From NCBI RefSeq assembly GCF_048060095.1, contig NZ_JBLUOA010000003.1:62001-126000 (forward strand): a stretch of DNA of 64,000 nucleotides. The letters run 5' to 3'. Shown in pieces: positions 1-7,084 of this stretch (within the stretch, counting starts at the first letter, position 1; each line of letters opens with the position of its first letter). This DNA is from JBLUOA01 sp048060095 (lineage in GTDB: Bacteria; Pseudomonadota; Alphaproteobacteria; Rhodobacterales; Rhodobacteraceae). The position numbers and the translations under genes were made by a program. Below the pieces are notes generated by a model. It did not search any database. It was not told the DNA's origin and was given only the letters and a program-made list of their open reading frames with translations.

Positions 1-310
1 TCAGCACAACCGCCTCGGGGCATAGCTTGTTGGCCTGGAACATCGGCATTGCGGACCGCACGCCCTTGATCCGCGCGATATAACAGGCGGTGGACACCAC
101 GCCGCGCTTGCCGCCACCGATGATGACAGGCTTATCCCGCAGTTCAGGATTGTCGCGCTTTTCAACCGACGCATAGAACGCGTCACAGTCCATATGCGCG
201 ATGGAAAGGCTGAACAATTCGTCATGCGCGACGACGCGGGGCGATCCGCAATCCGGGCAGCGCGGTGTCGGGTCAAATGTCGTCAGGCAATTGGTGCAGA
301 GGGCGGGCAT
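1..310 (-). CDS. dinB: DNA polymerase IV, N-terminal part (cut by window edge)
   Basis: Y-family translesion polymerase; only the first 103 codons lie in the window and the gene continues beyond base 1. The protein opens with a four-cysteine zinc ribbon (C5, C8, C18, C21), then enters the palm domain with the metal-binding motif MDCDAFYASVE (D41, F45-Y46, E50) and the segment KPVIIGGGKRGVVSTACY expected in DinB. The N-terminal ribbon is an addition absent from E. coli DinB; I recall it from Rhodobacterales homologues. The start is the ATG complementary to 308-310. It is divergent from the stomatin gene. I looked for a LexA box (GTTC-N7-GTTC) upstream and saw no clear one. Confidence 0.9.
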   Translation of the reverse strand, partial: MPALCTNCLTTFDPTPRCPDCGSPRVVAHDELFSLSIAHMDCDAFYASVEKRDNPELRDKPVIIGGGKRGVVSTACYIARIKGVRSAMPMFQANKLCPEAVVL

Positions 311-455
311 GGGGGCAAACTACGCCGCGTTCCGCGCCTGCACAATGGATGCAGAAAACCTACACTTCGCGCATAGGTTTATCCGGCGTGCGTTTGGCAC
401 TTCTTGGCGGGCAGAACGTCCTCTATAACAGCGGCAACTTTCTCAGAGGCAAAAT

Positions 456-1349
456 ATGAACAACTCCGATCTTCTCCTTGAATTACTGAGCAGCAACATC
501 GTTTGGGTGCTTCTCGCCGTTTTTATTATCCTTTGCGTCCTGCTTGGGGTTCGGATTGTCCCGCAATCCGAAAAATATGTGGTCGAGCGCTTTGGCCGTC
601 TGCGCTCTGTGCTTGGGCCGGGTATCAATTTCATCGTACCGTTTCTGGATCGGGTGCGGCACAAGGTGTCGATCCTTGAACGCCAGCTTCCGACGGCCAG
701 TCAGGATGCGATCACCTCGGACAACGTGCTTGTTCAGGTCGAAACCAGTGTTTTCTACCGTATTCTTGAGCCGGAGAAGACAGTCTATCGAATCCGCGAC
801 GTTGATGCGGCGATTGCCACGACCGTGGCCGGGATCGTTCGATCCGGCATCGGTGAGATGGAGTTGGATGAAGTGCAGTCGAACCGGCAGCAGCTTATCT
901 CTCGGATCAAGCAACAGGTCGCGGATGCAGTCGATGACTGGGGGATCGAAGTGACACGCGCCGAAATCCTCGACGTGAACCTTGATGAACAGACCCGTCA
1001 GGCGATGCTTCAGCAGTTGAACGCGGAACGTGCCCGCCGGGCGCAAGTGACCGAGGCTGAAGGCACGCGACGCGCGGTCGAACTGGCCGCCGACGCGGAA
1101 CTTTATGCGGCTGAGCAAGAGGCGAAGGCCCGCCGCATCTCAGCCGATGCCGAAGCCTACGCAACCGGCGTTGTTGCGAAGGCGATCAAGGAAAACGGAC
1201 TGGAAGCGGCCCAGTATCAGGTTGCCCTGAAACAGGTCGAAGCGTTGACAGCGGTCGGGCAGGGCGATGGCAAGCAAACCATCCTGCTTCCGTCAAGCGC
1301 CCTTGATGCGTTCGCTGATGCGTTCACGCTTTTGAAAGGTGCCAAGTGA
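456..1349 (+). CDS. SPFH/band 7 (stomatin-like, QmcA-type) membrane protein
   Basis: 297 aa. One N-terminal membrane segment (about residues 6-28) is followed by an SPFH domain (about 30-190, with VPQSEKYVVERFGR and LDRVRHKVSILERQ) and an Ala/Glu/Arg-rich coiled coil (about 190-245) typical of stomatin/paraslipin oligomers. Such proteins form membrane-microdomain rings and often modulate proteases or channels. Its stop codon overlaps the start of a NfeD-like gene (TGATG), the classic stomatin/NfeD operon, which supports the assignment. The exact client process is unknown. The start was chosen because the membrane segment begins directly after it; only a weak purine-rich ribosome site (AGAGGC) precedes it. 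Confidence 0.9.
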   Translation: MNNSDLLLELLSSNIVWVLLAVFIILCVLLGVRIVPQSEKYVVERFGRLRSVLGPGINFIVPFLDRVRHKVSILERQLPTASQDAITSDNVLVQVETSVFYRILEPEKTVYRIRDVDAAIATTVAGIVRSGIGEMELDEVQSNRQQLISRIKQQVADAVDDWGIEVTRAEILDVNLDEQTRQAMLQQLNAERARRAQVTEAEGTRRAVELAADAELYAAEQEAKARRISADAEAYATGVVAKAIKENGLEAAQYQVALKQVEALTAVGQGDGKQTILLPSSALDAFADAFTLLKGAK

Positions 1350-1633
1350 TGTGGGTGCTTTGGTGGGTCTGGATGGCAATCGCCCTTGTCCTCGGGATAC
1401 TCGAAATTCTCGTCCCGGCCTTCCTGTTCCTTGGATTTGCGATCGGTGCAGGCGTTGTCGGCTTGATCTTCCTCATCGGCGGACCGCTGGCGATCTGGCT
1501 GGCGGGATCGCTGCCGATAACGCTGGTCGTGTTCGCCGTATGCTCTCTGGTCGCGTGGCTGGCGCTGCGGCAGATATTCGGTGTGCGGAAGGGTCAGGTT
1601 AAATATTGGGACAAGGACATCAATGAAGACTGA
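1349..1633 (+). CDS. NfeD-like short membrane protein
   Basis: 94 aa. Three hydrophobic segments fill most of the chain (about residues 3-25, 28-48 and 50-68), followed by a short polar tail (FGVRKGQVKYWDKDINED). It lacks both the ClpP-like protease domain and most of the OB-fold domain of long NfeD proteins, so it is the truncated NfeD1b-like form. These forms pair with stomatins and probably help assemble or regulate the SPFH ring. The ATG at 1349 overlaps the upstream TGA; an in-frame GTG at 1346 is an alternative start. Translational coupling to the stomatin gene is likely. Confidence 0.8.
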   Translation: MWVLWWVWMAIALVLGILEILVPAFLFLGFAIGAGVVGLIFLIGGPLAIWLAGSLPITLVVFAVCSLVAWLALRQIFGVRKGQVKYWDKDINED

Positions 1634-1657
1634 CGCGGCAGTCAGCAAAGGTGCGCT

Positions 1658-1924
1658 ATGCCAATTCTGATTGGCCTGGCCCTGGCGGTGATCGGGTTCA
1701 TCTGGTGGAACTGGGGCCGCGACCGCGCGCGGAATGAGATGTCGAACAAGCTCGATCCGTTTATGGATCGGCTGATGCGAAAACGCCCCTGCCGATGGGA
1801 GTCGGCGGGTCGTGGTAAAGGCGGATTTGAGGAATACAGGTGCGAAACCTGCAATGTCGTCGCCTACAGCCGGACAGGAAAGCCGCCGGAAACATGCAAA
1901 CGCACCTTGGGCGGCGGGCTTTAG
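1658..1924 (+). CDS. Small membrane-anchored protein with cysteine pairs, unknown function
   Basis: 88 aa, not assigned to a named family. Residues 1-18 form a single hydrophobic anchor (PILIGLALAVIGFIWW), followed by a basic stretch and a C-terminal part with cysteines in RPCRW, YRCETCNV and PETCKR, which could bind zinc. It starts 24 nt after the NfeD-like gene and is probably the third gene of that operon. Its last codons overlap the stop of convergent pyrF by 3 nt. Small size and a plausible cysteine layout support a real gene; the role is unknown. Confidence 0.65.
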   Translation: MPILIGLALAVIGFIWWNWGRDRARNEMSNKLDPFMDRLMRKRPCRWESAGRGKGGFEEYRCETCNVVAYSRTGKPPETCKRTLGGGL

Positions 1925-2616
1925 GCCGCTGAAAGCTCTGCCACGACCGCTTCGGCGGCGGCGCGCGGGTCTTCGGATTGCCAGATCGGGCGCCCCACGA
2001 CGATATGATCCGAACCGTTTCGGATCGCATCCCCCGGCGTCGTAATCCGCTTTTGATCGCCCTTGTCGGCACCCGTTGGCCGCACCCCCGGCGTCACGAT
2101 CAGCCTACCGTCGGATTCAGGCAGGGCCCGGATCGCCGCCGCTTCTTGGGGGGAGGCGATGACACCGTCGGCCCCTGCTGCAAAGGCATTTCCGGCGCGT
2201 TCAAGCACCAGATCATCGAGCGCACCCTTTTTGATAAGCGCGTCATCAAGATCGCCGCGATCAAGCGATGTCAATACCGTCACGGCGAGGATTTTCATAT
2301 CCGACGCGCCTTTTCCGTCTTGCGCCGCGCGCACCACATGGGGGTCGCCGTGGACGGTCAGAAAATCCAGATCGAATTGCGCAAGCCCGCGCACCGCAGC
2401 GGCCACTGTCGCGCCGATGTCAAAAAGCTTCATGTCGAGAAAGATACGCTTGCCGTGATCTGATTTCAGTTCATTGGCAAGGGCAAGCCCGCCGCCCGTC
2501 AACATTCCAAGACCGATCTTGTAGAAGCTGACGGCATCGCCAAGTTGGCTGGCGAGTTGCAGGCCGGACAGGGCGTCGGGGACGTCAAGCGCGACAATCA
2601 GGCGGTCATCAGACAT
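1921..2616 (-). CDS. pyrF: Orotidine 5'-phosphate decarboxylase
   Basis: Last step of UMP biosynthesis (OMP to UMP plus CO2), a cytoplasmic TIM-barrel enzyme. 231 aa, the normal length for the PyrF family. The substrate-binding start VALD (D11), K33 and the signature DMKLFDIG (D61, K63, D66 of the catalytic Asp-Lys-Asp network) are present, as is the phosphate-binding region VTPGVRP near the C terminus. I chose the ATG complementary to 2614-2616, beginning MSDDRLIVALD, because AAGGAAG lies just upstream; an in-frame start 10 codons earlier is less likely. It is convergent and overlapping with the small gene at 1658. The other pyrimidine genes here (pyrB, pyrC-like) lie 47 kb away. Confidence 0.95.
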   Translation of the reverse strand: MSDDRLIVALDVPDALSGLQLASQLGDAVSFYKIGLGMLTGGGLALANELKSDHGKRIFLDMKLFDIGATVAAAVRGLAQFDLDFLTVHGDPHVVRAAQDGKGASDMKILAVTVLTSLDRGDLDDALIKKGALDDLVLERAGNAFAAGADGVIASPQEAAAIRALPESDGRLIVTPGVRPTGADKGDQKRITTPGDAIRNGSDHIVVGRPIWQSEDPRAAAEAVVAELSAA

Positions 2617-2725
2617 GAGGCGGCTTCCTTGGTTCGGATCACGCACCTCTTAAAGCGGGGCATCGCGGGCGGCAAGGCCGAAGCCTTTAACGATGAGCGC
2701 CGCTGTTGTGTTTGCCGCGCGCGAC

Positions 2726-3019
2726 CTAGGCCGCGCGTTTCACGATCATGTTCAGGATCGCGTCGGCGGTCAGCGCGGCACGCTTTGCCGTTTGGTCCGC
2801 GATCCGGGATCTCAGGCCGGGCAGGTTCTTGCGGTGGCGTTGCTTGGCGCGCGCAACCAGTCCCCGCGTTACGGTTTCAAACGACGCGTTCAGCGGCGCG
2901 GGCAACGAACAGGGATAGCGCGTCGTTCCGCTTGCATCATGAATGGAAATCGTCGCCTCAAACGCGGACCGCGCCGGGTTATATTCAACATCAGAAATCT
3001 GGATCTGCTCGTGTCTCAT
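2726..3019 (-). CDS. Conserved hypothetical protein (97 aa)
   Basis: A 97-residue soluble protein beginning MRHEQIQISDVEYNPARSAF and rich in Arg and Ala, with no signal peptide, membrane segment or catalytic motif that I recognise. The first half (about 1-50) looks like short beta strands and the second half like two basic helices. It sits between pyrF and clpB on the minus strand, and its upstream region, shared with divergent clpB, carries two DnaA-box-like sequences. Function unknown. Coding potential is supported by length, a clean ATG start and strand continuity with pyrF. Confidence 0.6.
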   Translation of the reverse strand: MRHEQIQISDVEYNPARSAFEATISIHDASGTTRYPCSLPAPLNASFETVTRGLVARAKQRHRKNLPGLRSRIADQTAKRAALTADAILNMIVKRAA

Positions 3020-3030
3020 GATCGCCTCAC

Positions 3031-3053
3031 TTATCTACAGGGCCTGTGGATAA
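3031..3053. promoter_or_regulatory. Inverted pair of DnaA-box-like 9-mers
   Basis: TTATCTACA (3031-3039, one mismatch) and TGTGGATAA (3045-3053, the exact complement of the consensus TTATCCACA) face each other across 5 nt in the divergent region between the 97-aa gene and clpB. The match is directly visible; DnaA binding is inferred. Confidence 0.5.
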
Positions 3054-3127
3054 CTTGGGTCTTCTGTGAGCGTTTAACCCCCGATTCACGGAAAAGTTCC
3101 CGGATGTGAGGAAAACCGGCGCATTAT

Positions 3128-3156
3128 CTTGAACCGGACCAGCGCAAAACCCATCT
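3128..3156 (+). promoter_or_regulatory. Sigma-32-type heat-shock promoter of clpB
   Basis: CTTGAA (3128-3133), a 16-nt spacer and CCCATCT (3150-3156) match the RpoH consensus CTTGAA / CCCCATNT, about 80 nt before the clpB start. ClpB is a classic RpoH-regulon member, so both sequence and context agree. Confidence 0.6.
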
Positions 3157-3234
3157 GATAAGCAAGGTCCCAGAGGGGGTGTGCTGCCTGGCGGGCACCC
3201 GATATGCGGGACGCTTTAAGAAGGAGAACTGCCG

Positions 3235-5850
3235 ATGGACATGGAGAAGTTCACGGAGCGGTCGCGTGGTTTTTTGCAGGCGGCCCAGACAATTGCGCAA
3301 CGGGAAGACCACCAGCGGTTGGGCCCGGAGCATCTGCTCAAAGCCTTGATGGACGACGAACAAGGGTTGGCCTCCAACCTCATCAAACGTGCGGGCGGTG
3401 CGCCTGAACGTGTCGTTGAAGCCGTCGATCTGGCGCTGTCGAAAATCGCGAAAGTTTCGGGTGACGCGGGCCAGATCTATATGGATGGCCAAACCGTCAA
3501 AGTGTTGGACGAAGCACAGAAGCTGGCCAAGAAGGCTGGTGACAGCTTTGTCCCGGTTGAGCGTATTTTGACGGCGCTTGCCGTCGTGCGGTCAAAAGCC
3601 AAGGACGCCCTTGATGCGGGCGCGGTCACGGCGCAAACGCTGAATGCGGCGATCAACGATGTGCGTAAAGGCCGGACGGCGGATACCGCGTCGGCCGAAG
3701 AAGGCTATGACGCGCTGAAGAAATACGCGCGCGACCTGACCGAAGCGGCTGAAGAAGGCAAAATCGACCCAATCATCGGTCGCGACGAGGAAATTCGCCG
3801 CGCGATGCAAGTGTTGTCTCGCCGTACCAAGAACAACCCAGTTCTGATCGGTGAACCCGGCGTCGGTAAAACGGCGATCGCCGAGGGCCTTGCCCTGCGG
3901 ATCGTCAATGGCGATGTGCCGGAATCCCTGCGCAACAAGAAGCTGATGGCGCTGGATATGGGCGCGCTGATCGCCGGCGCGAAATATCGTGGGGAGTTCG
4001 AGGAGCGGCTTAAGGCCGTGCTGTCCGAAGTGACCACTGCCGCAGGCGAAATCATCCTGTTCATTGACGAGATGCACACGCTTGTCGGTGCTGGCAAGAC
4101 GGACGGCGCCATGGACGCGTCGAACCTGCTGAAGCCGGCTTTGGCGCGGGGCGAATTGCACTGCGTCGGCGCGACGACGCTTGATGAATATCGCAAGCAT
4201 GTCGAAAAGGACGCCGCGCTTGCCCGTCGGTTCCAACCGCTCGTGATCGAGGAGCCGACGGTCGAGGACACGGTTTCGATCCTGCGCGGCATCAAGGAAA
4301 AATACGAACTGCACCACGGTGTGCGGATCGCGGATTCGGCCCTTGTTGCTGCGGCGACGCTCAGCCATCGCTATATCACCGACCGGTTCCTGCCGGACAA
4401 GGCGATCGACCTGATGGACGAAGCCGCCAGCAGGCTGCGGATGGAAGTAGACTCCAAGCCCGAAGAGCTCGACGCGCTGGACCGTGAGATCCTGCAAAAG
4501 CAGATCGAAGCGGAAGCCTTGAAGAAAGAAGACGACAGGGCGTCGAAAGATCGACTGGGCAAACTTGAAAAAGAACTGTCCGATCTTCAGGAAAAATCGT
4601 CGGAGATGACGGCGCAGTGGCAGGCGGAGCGGGACAAGCTCGCCAGTGCCCGTGACCTGAAGGAACAGTTGGACCGGGCGCGGATCGAGCTGGATCATGC
4701 GAAGCGCGAAGGCAATCTGGCAAAGGCTGGGGAGCTGTCTTACGGCGTGATCCCGGAGCTTGAGAAAAAGCTGGAGGACGCGGAAGAGCTGGAAGACGCC
4801 AAGATGGTATCCGAAGCCGTGCGGCCAGAGCAGATCGCGAGCGTCGTTGAACGCTGGACCGGGATTCCAACATCGAAGATGCTGGAAGGTGAGCGTGAAA
4901 AGCTGCTTCGGATGGAGGAAGAGCTTGGCAAGCGCGTGATCGGTCAGAAATCCGCCGTGATCGCCGTGTCAAACGCAGTGCGCCGTGCGCGTGCTGGCCT
5001 CAATGACGAGAACCGCCCGCTTGGGTCGTTCCTATTCCTTGGGCCGACCGGTGTCGGTAAGACTGAGCTGACCAAAGCTGTTGCGGAGTATCTGTTTGAC
5101 GACGACAACGCGATGGTGCGGATCGACATGAGTGAGTTCATGGAGAAACACGCGGTCGCGCGTTTGATCGGCGCTCCTCCGGGCTATGTCGGTTATGACG
5201 AAGGCGGCGTGCTGACCGAAGCGGTGCGGCGGCGGCCCTATCAGGTCGTTCTGTTCGACGAGGTCGAAAAGGCGCACCCCGATGTCTTTAACGTGCTGTT
5301 GCAGGTTCTTGACGATGGTGTGCTGACTGACGGTCAGGGCCGGAAGGTTGATTTCAAGCAGACACTGATCGTGCTGACGTCGAATCTTGGCAGTCAGGCG
5401 CTAAGCCAACTGCCGGACGGTGCGGATGCCGCAGAAGCCAAGCGCAATGTGATGGACGCCGTGCGCGCGCATTTCCGGCCAGAGTTCCTGAACCGTCTCG
5501 ACGAGACGATCATCTTTGATCGCCTCAGCCGCGAGGATATGGATGGTATCGTCACGATCCAGCTGGCGCGTCTGACCAAGCGGCTTGCTGCGCGGAACAT
5601 CGCGATTGAACTGGATGATGGCGCCCGCAAGTGGCTTGCCGATGAAGGGTATGATCCGGTGTTCGGTGCACGTCCGTTGAAACGGGTGATCCAGCGCAGC
5701 CTGCAGGACCGTCTGGCTGAGATGATCCTTGGCGGCGAGATTTCGGAGGGCGATACCCTTCCGGTCACCGCCGGGTCTGACGGGTTGATCGTCGGTGATC
5801 GGGTCAGCAGTTCGACCCGGATACCGCCGGATGACGCTATTCTGCACTAA
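3235..5850 (+). CDS. clpB: ATP-dependent disaggregase chaperone ClpB
   Basis: Hexameric Hsp100 chaperone that, with DnaK, pulls polypeptides out of aggregates after heat stress; cytoplasmic. 871 aa, the usual ClpB length. The Clp N-domain (about 1-150) precedes AAA module 1 (Walker A GEPGVGKTA near residue 206, Walker B LFIDEMHTL), a long Glu/Lys-rich coiled-coil middle domain (about 405-525) that separates ClpB from ClpA/ClpC, and AAA module 2 (Walker A GPTGVGKTE near 603, Walker B VLFDEVEKAH). No ClpP-binding IGF/L loop was noticed. A strong AAGGAG site precedes the ATG, and a heat-shock promoter lies upstream. The last ~18 residues after the second small domain look unconserved. Confidence 0.97.
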   Translation: MDMEKFTERSRGFLQAAQTIAQREDHQRLGPEHLLKALMDDEQGLASNLIKRAGGAPERVVEAVDLALSKIAKVSGDAGQIYMDGQTVKVLDEAQKLAKKAGDSFVPVERILTALAVVRSKAKDALDAGAVTAQTLNAAINDVRKGRTADTASAEEGYDALKKYARDLTEAAEEGKIDPIIGRDEEIRRAMQVLSRRTKNNPVLIGEPGVGKTAIAEGLALRIVNGDVPESLRNKKLMALDMGALIAGAKYRGEFEERLKAVLSEVTTAAGEIILFIDEMHTLVGAGKTDGAMDASNLLKPALARGELHCVGATTLDEYRKHVEKDAALARRFQPLVIEEPTVEDTVSILRGIKEKYELHHGVRIADSALVAAATLSHRYITDRFLPDKAIDLMDEAASRLRMEVDSKPEELDALDREILQKQIEAEALKKEDDRASKDRLGKLEKELSDLQEKSSEMTAQWQAERDKLASARDLKEQLDRARIELDHAKREGNLAKAGELSYGVIPELEKKLEDAEELEDAKMVSEAVRPEQIASVVERWTGIPTSKMLEGEREKLLRMEEELGKRVIGQKSAVIAVSNAVRRARAGLNDENRPLGSFLFLGPTGVGKTELTKAVAEYLFDDDNAMVRIDMSEFMEKHAVARLIGAPPGYVGYDEGGVLTEAVRRRPYQVVLFDEVEKAHPDVFNVLLQVLDDGVLTDGQGRKVDFKQTLIVLTSNLGSQALSQLPDGADAAEAKRNVMDAVRAHFRPEFLNRLDETIIFDRLSREDMDGIVTIQLARLTKRLAARNIAIELDDGARKWLADEGYDPVFGARPLKRVIQRSLQDRLAEMILGGEISEGDTLPVTAGSDGLIVGDRVSSSTRIPPDDAILH

Positions 5851-5859
5851 CAAATGAAT

Positions 5860-5884
5860 GAGGGCCGACGCATCGTCGGCCCTC
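5860..5884 (+). terminator. Hairpin between convergent clpB and fasciclin gene
   Basis: A perfect 11-bp stem, GAGGGCCGACG (5860-5870) and CGTCGGCCCTC (5874-5884), has a CAT loop. It lies 10 nt after the clpB stop and before the end of the converging gene at 5908. No long T run follows on either strand, so it may act in both directions or with Rho. Confidence 0.6.
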
Positions 5885-5907
5885 TCTCGTTGTCGGAGTG
5901 GTGAGGA

Positions 5908-6399
5908 TTACTTCGGCAACAAGACCTTGTCGATCCGATGGATCACGCCGTTTGATGCAATGATGTCGGCTTGCGTTACCGTGGCATTGTTGACCCGGAC
6001 ACCGTGCGTTCCGTTGACGTGAACGGATTGGCCCTGAACCGTTTCGACATCCAACCGCTGGCCTGCCAATTGGTCGGACGTCACAGCCCCCGGAACAACG
6101 TGATAGGTCAGAACTTTCACAAGCTGATCCTTGTTTTCAGGCAGTAGCAGTGTGTCGACGGTGCCAGCGGGCAAGGCTGCGAAAGCTGCGTTTGTTGGGG
6201 CGAAGACGGTGAACGGTCCGTCACTTTTCAACGTATCAACCAGATCGGCGGCGGTGACGGCGGCGACAAGTGTCGAGAATTGATCGCTAGAGGCTGCGAT
6301 ATCGACGATATCCGGCTGGCTGGTCATCGGGGTACAGGCTGCGATGGCGGCGACGAGGCCGGAGGCGGCAAATGCCTTGAGTGCAAAGCGACGGTTCAT
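5908..6399 (-). CDS. Fasciclin (FAS1) domain lipoprotein
   Basis: 163 aa. The N terminus MNRRFALKAF plus a hydrophobic stretch ending in the lipobox IAAC (C22) predicts a lipid-anchored export signal. The rest is one FAS1 domain with the H1 box TVFAPTNAAFAALP, the YH motif VLTYHVVPG and the H2-like segment ADIIASNGVIHRIDKVLLP. FAS1 domains mediate adhesion or matrix contacts; the bacterial role is poorly defined. The ATG complementary to 6397-6399 is preceded by AAGGAG; an in-frame start 16 codons earlier has no such site. It is the second of two tandem FAS1 genes, downstream of the one at 6473. Confidence 0.88.
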   Translation of the reverse strand: MNRRFALKAFAASGLVAAIAACTPMTSQPDIVDIAASSDQFSTLVAAVTAADLVDTLKSDGPFTVFAPTNAAFAALPAGTVDTLLLPENKDQLVKVLTYHVVPGAVTSDQLAGQRLDVETVQGQSVHVNGTHGVRVNNATVTQADIIASNGVIHRIDKVLLPK

Positions 6400-6429
6400 A
6401 TGAATTTCTCCTTGTTGGGGGATAGTAGA

Positions 6430-6454
6430 GGGCGCGGCGTTGATCACCGCGCCC
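6430..6454 (-). terminator. GC-rich hairpin between the two fasciclin genes
   Basis: GGGCGCGG (6430-6437) pairs with CCGCGCCC (6447-6454) across a 9-nt loop, 19 nt beyond the stop of the upstream FAS1 gene. No strong T run follows on the minus strand, so it could be an attenuator or an mRNA-stabilising stem as easily as a terminator. Confidence 0.4.
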
Positions 6455-6472
6455 CGTTTCTTGAGTGGTGGT

Positions 6473-6946
6473 TTATTTCGGCAGGATCACAGCATCGATC
6501 ACGTGGATCACGCCGTTCGACGCCTCGATATCTGCGGCGGTGACATTCGCGCCGTCGACGGTGACTCCGCCTTCGGTGCCGATCATAACTTCGCCGCCAT
6601 TGACCGTCGCGGCCATCATGCCGTCAGACAAATCGCCCGACATCACTTTGCCCGGCACAACGTGGTAAGTCAGGACGGCGGTCAGCGCTTCGGTGTCGGC
6701 CAGCAGACCTTCAACGGTGCCTTCGGGAAGGGCGGCGAATGCCTCATCCGTCGGGGCGAAGACGGTGAACGGGCCTTCGCCCTTCAGCGTTTCGACTAGG
6801 CCGGCAGCTTCGACCGCTGCGACGAGGGTGGTGAAGGTGCCTGCTTCAACCGCCGTGTCGACGATATCTTTGGAATGTCCATCCGCGAAGGACGGCCCGG
6901 CAAGGGCAACAGAGGTCGTGAGTGCGAGGAAAGTTCTGCGAAGCAT
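6473..6946 (-). CDS. Secreted fasciclin (FAS1) domain protein
   Basis: 157 aa. A cleavable signal peptide (MLRRTFLALTTSVALAGPSFA, cleavage likely after SFA) precedes one complete FAS1 domain with TVFAPTDEAFAALP, LTYHVVPG and DIEASNGVIHVIDAVILP. It is a paralogue of the lipoprotein encoded 73 nt downstream, so the pair is probably a duplication in which one copy became lipid-anchored and this one stays soluble in the periplasm or is secreted. The mature domain is very acidic. No regulator lies nearby; it is divergent from the gene at 7085. Confidence 0.9.
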   Translation of the reverse strand: MLRRTFLALTTSVALAGPSFADGHSKDIVDTAVEAGTFTTLVAAVEAAGLVETLKGEGPFTVFAPTDEAFAALPEGTVEGLLADTEALTAVLTYHVVPGKVMSGDLSDGMMAATVNGGEVMIGTEGGVTVDGANVTAADIEASNGVIHVIDAVILPK

Positions 6947-7084
6947 AGTGATCTCCCGTGAAGTGAAAGTGCCTTGAGTGGCACGATGATGGGATTACGG
7001 TAGACCCGAGAATTTGGATCACTGATGATTTCGCATGTGGCGAAAACCGGCTGAGCCGAACCAATGCGAAAGGAAGCATGAAAT

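Noticed and set aside
1..276. 91-aa reverse-strand open frame at the window start
   Set aside because: It is a shadow: another reverse frame (1-310) reads as DinB with clear motifs.
311..455. LexA (SOS) box in the dinB upstream region
   Set aside because: I looked for GTTC-N7-GTTC and its complement; GAACGTCCTCT is followed by ATAAC, not GAAC, so no convincing box is present.
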